A DNA stretch of 64,000 bases from JAKQIM01 sp029557965. Its GTDB lineage: Bacteria > Chloroflexota > Anaerolineae > Anaerolineales > UBA4823. The position numbers and the translations under genes are program-made. Below the pieces are notes generated by a model. That model saw nothing but the letters and a program-made list of their open reading frames with translations, had not been told where the DNA came from and did no database searches. Shown here piece after piece: positions 63,310-64,000 of the stretch (its first letter is position 1; every line of letters begins with the position of its first letter). Location: assembly GCA_035341015.1 (NCBI GenBank), contig DAOQUL010000003.1, forward strand, positions 1-64,000, read 5' to 3'.

Positions 63310-63972
63310 CTATTCTCTCTTTGTCAGTTTCTTGCTGATCGTGGCGTACTTTGAGAACAGGTGCACCCAAGGACCGGATAGACGAGTTTGCGGTTGAGAT
63401 TGGCCCAGGGCAGCTTTGAGACTGGGGGCATCTTGGAAGGATGGCAGGCGCAGGGTGGCAGCACCCAGCTCAGAGGCGGTGTGGGCATCCGAGCCGACGG
63501 TGCCAAGCAGGTGGTACTGGCGGGCATAGGCGGCGGCGCGGCGGTTGAAACGCGGCAGCCAACAGCGGGCGTTGAAGGTCTCGATGGCATCTACCAAGGG
63601 GGTGATCTCGAGCAGGGCGGCAGGGCGCCAGTGCCCACCGCGGAAGATATCGTAAGGGTGCGAGACGCTGATGAAGGCGCCCTGGGCGCGCAGGCGGGCA
63701 ATGGTTTCGCCAGGCGTTAGGCCGGCGGGAATCTCTTCTTGGACGAAGGCGGCAAGCAGTTCGCCCTCGGTGGTCATGATCTCTTCGCCAACGATGACCC
63801 GGGTGGGGTCCAGTGCTTTGGCCTGCAGGGCGCCGCGGATGGTGTTGTGATCGGTGATGATGACGCGGTCAATGTTTTTTTTGCGGCAGCCAGCCAGCAG
63901 GCGTTGGGGGGTGGTGAGAGAATCTTTGGAGACGATGGTGTGGCAGTGGAATTCGACTTTGAGGAGATTCAT
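63310..63972 (-). CDS. PHP-domain phosphoesterase
   Basis: A 220-aa metal-dependent phosphoesterase. Motifs: EFHCHTIVSKDS (His pair), ITDHNTIRGA, VGEEIMT, ISVSHPYD and VGSDAHTASELG. This matches stand-alone PHP proteins such as the nucleoside 3',5'-bisphosphate phosphatase type; substrate not determined. The gene is complete, ending 49 bp past the Nudix start region, and begins about 30 bp from the window edge, so upstream context is missing. Confidence 0.9.
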   Translation of the reverse strand: MNLLKVEFHCHTIVSKDSLTTPQRLLAGCRKKNIDRVIITDHNTIRGALQAKALDPTRVIVGEEIMTTEGELLAAFVQEEIPAGLTPGETIARLRAQGAFISVSHPYDIFRGGHWRPAALLEITPLVDAIETFNARCWLPRFNRRAAAYARQYHLLGTVGSDAHTASELGAATLRLPSFQDAPSLKAALGQSQPQTRLSGPWVHLFSKYATISKKLTKRE

Positions 63973-64000
63973 TGCGTCTCTGCCGGTGACAAGGGTTTAT

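Overview
The window looks like a chromosomal segment of a bacterium in the Chloroflexota, most likely Anaerolineae. This is inferred from gene content, not a database match: moderately high GC, many lipoproteins with Pro/Thr linkers, DUF3048 and DUF4388 proteins, giant multi-GAF kinases, secreted proteins carrying a YLPLVL/HLPIIF-type motif, and sigma-70-like promoters that often sit only a few bases from the start codon. There are no rRNA genes, CRISPR arrays, intact insertion sequences or prophage genes. Three tRNA genes are present: Asn(GUU), Leu(UAA) and selenocysteine (UCA).

Layout. 1-3.6 kb: a DUF3048 lipoprotein divergent from a run of small membrane proteins (DUF2085, DUF4126, DUF4190, a 66-aa Cys-rich membrane peptide). 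3.6-9.2 kb (minus): a lipoprotein, then a thiamine operon thiN-thiB-thiP-thiQ behind a TPP riboswitch whose expression platform can be read directly. 9.2-24.4 kb (plus): ten closely packed co-directional genes starting at a strong promoter: DUF4388 protein, MglA/Arf-like GTPase, alpha/beta hydrolase, V4R protein, left-handed beta-helix protein, acyl-ACP-reductase-like oxidoreductase, response regulator with degenerate GGDEF, a 2521-aa hybrid-free histidine kinase with about eleven GAF domains, a CheY-like regulator, and a second alpha/beta hydrolase that has lost its catalytic serine. This is the best candidate in the window for an undescribed system. 24.5-31.1 kb: tRNA-Asn, a broken surface-protein remnant, a methyltransferase, a GH13 glucosidase and a 1223-aa surface protein.

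31.3-41.1 kb: FmdB-type zinc ribbon, TPR protein and LysM lipoprotein diverging around a perfect inverted repeat, DHH phosphoesterase with a site-2 protease, tRNA-Sec, SAM hydrolase with a structured leader, type I glutamine synthetase, RidA, a decayed GH53 galactanase fragment and a class D beta-lactamase. 41.1-45.1 kb (minus): a biotin-dependent carboxyltransferase set (12S-, 5S- and 1.3S-like subunits plus a cupin), consistent with a methylmalonyl-CoA/pyruvate transcarboxylase. 45.4-50.0 kb (minus): Ser/Thr kinase with beta-propeller, TtuA/TtcA-type tRNA thiolase, queuosine-precursor transporter, and upp. 50.1-54.8 kb: ruvB-queA-uracil-DNA glycosylase, an unrecognised protein, pyrimidine nucleoside phosphorylase. 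54.8-64 kb (minus): a cyclase/NTPase/TPR regulator, a PanE-like reductase, histidine phosphatase, lysA with an apparent frameshift, fmt, a PIG-L deacetylase, tRNA-Leu, Nudix and PHP proteins.

The gene set suggests a heterotroph that takes up thiamine and sugars, makes or degrades propionate through methylmalonyl-CoA chemistry, modifies tRNAs (queuosine, 2-thiolation, Sec) and invests heavily in intracellular sensing.
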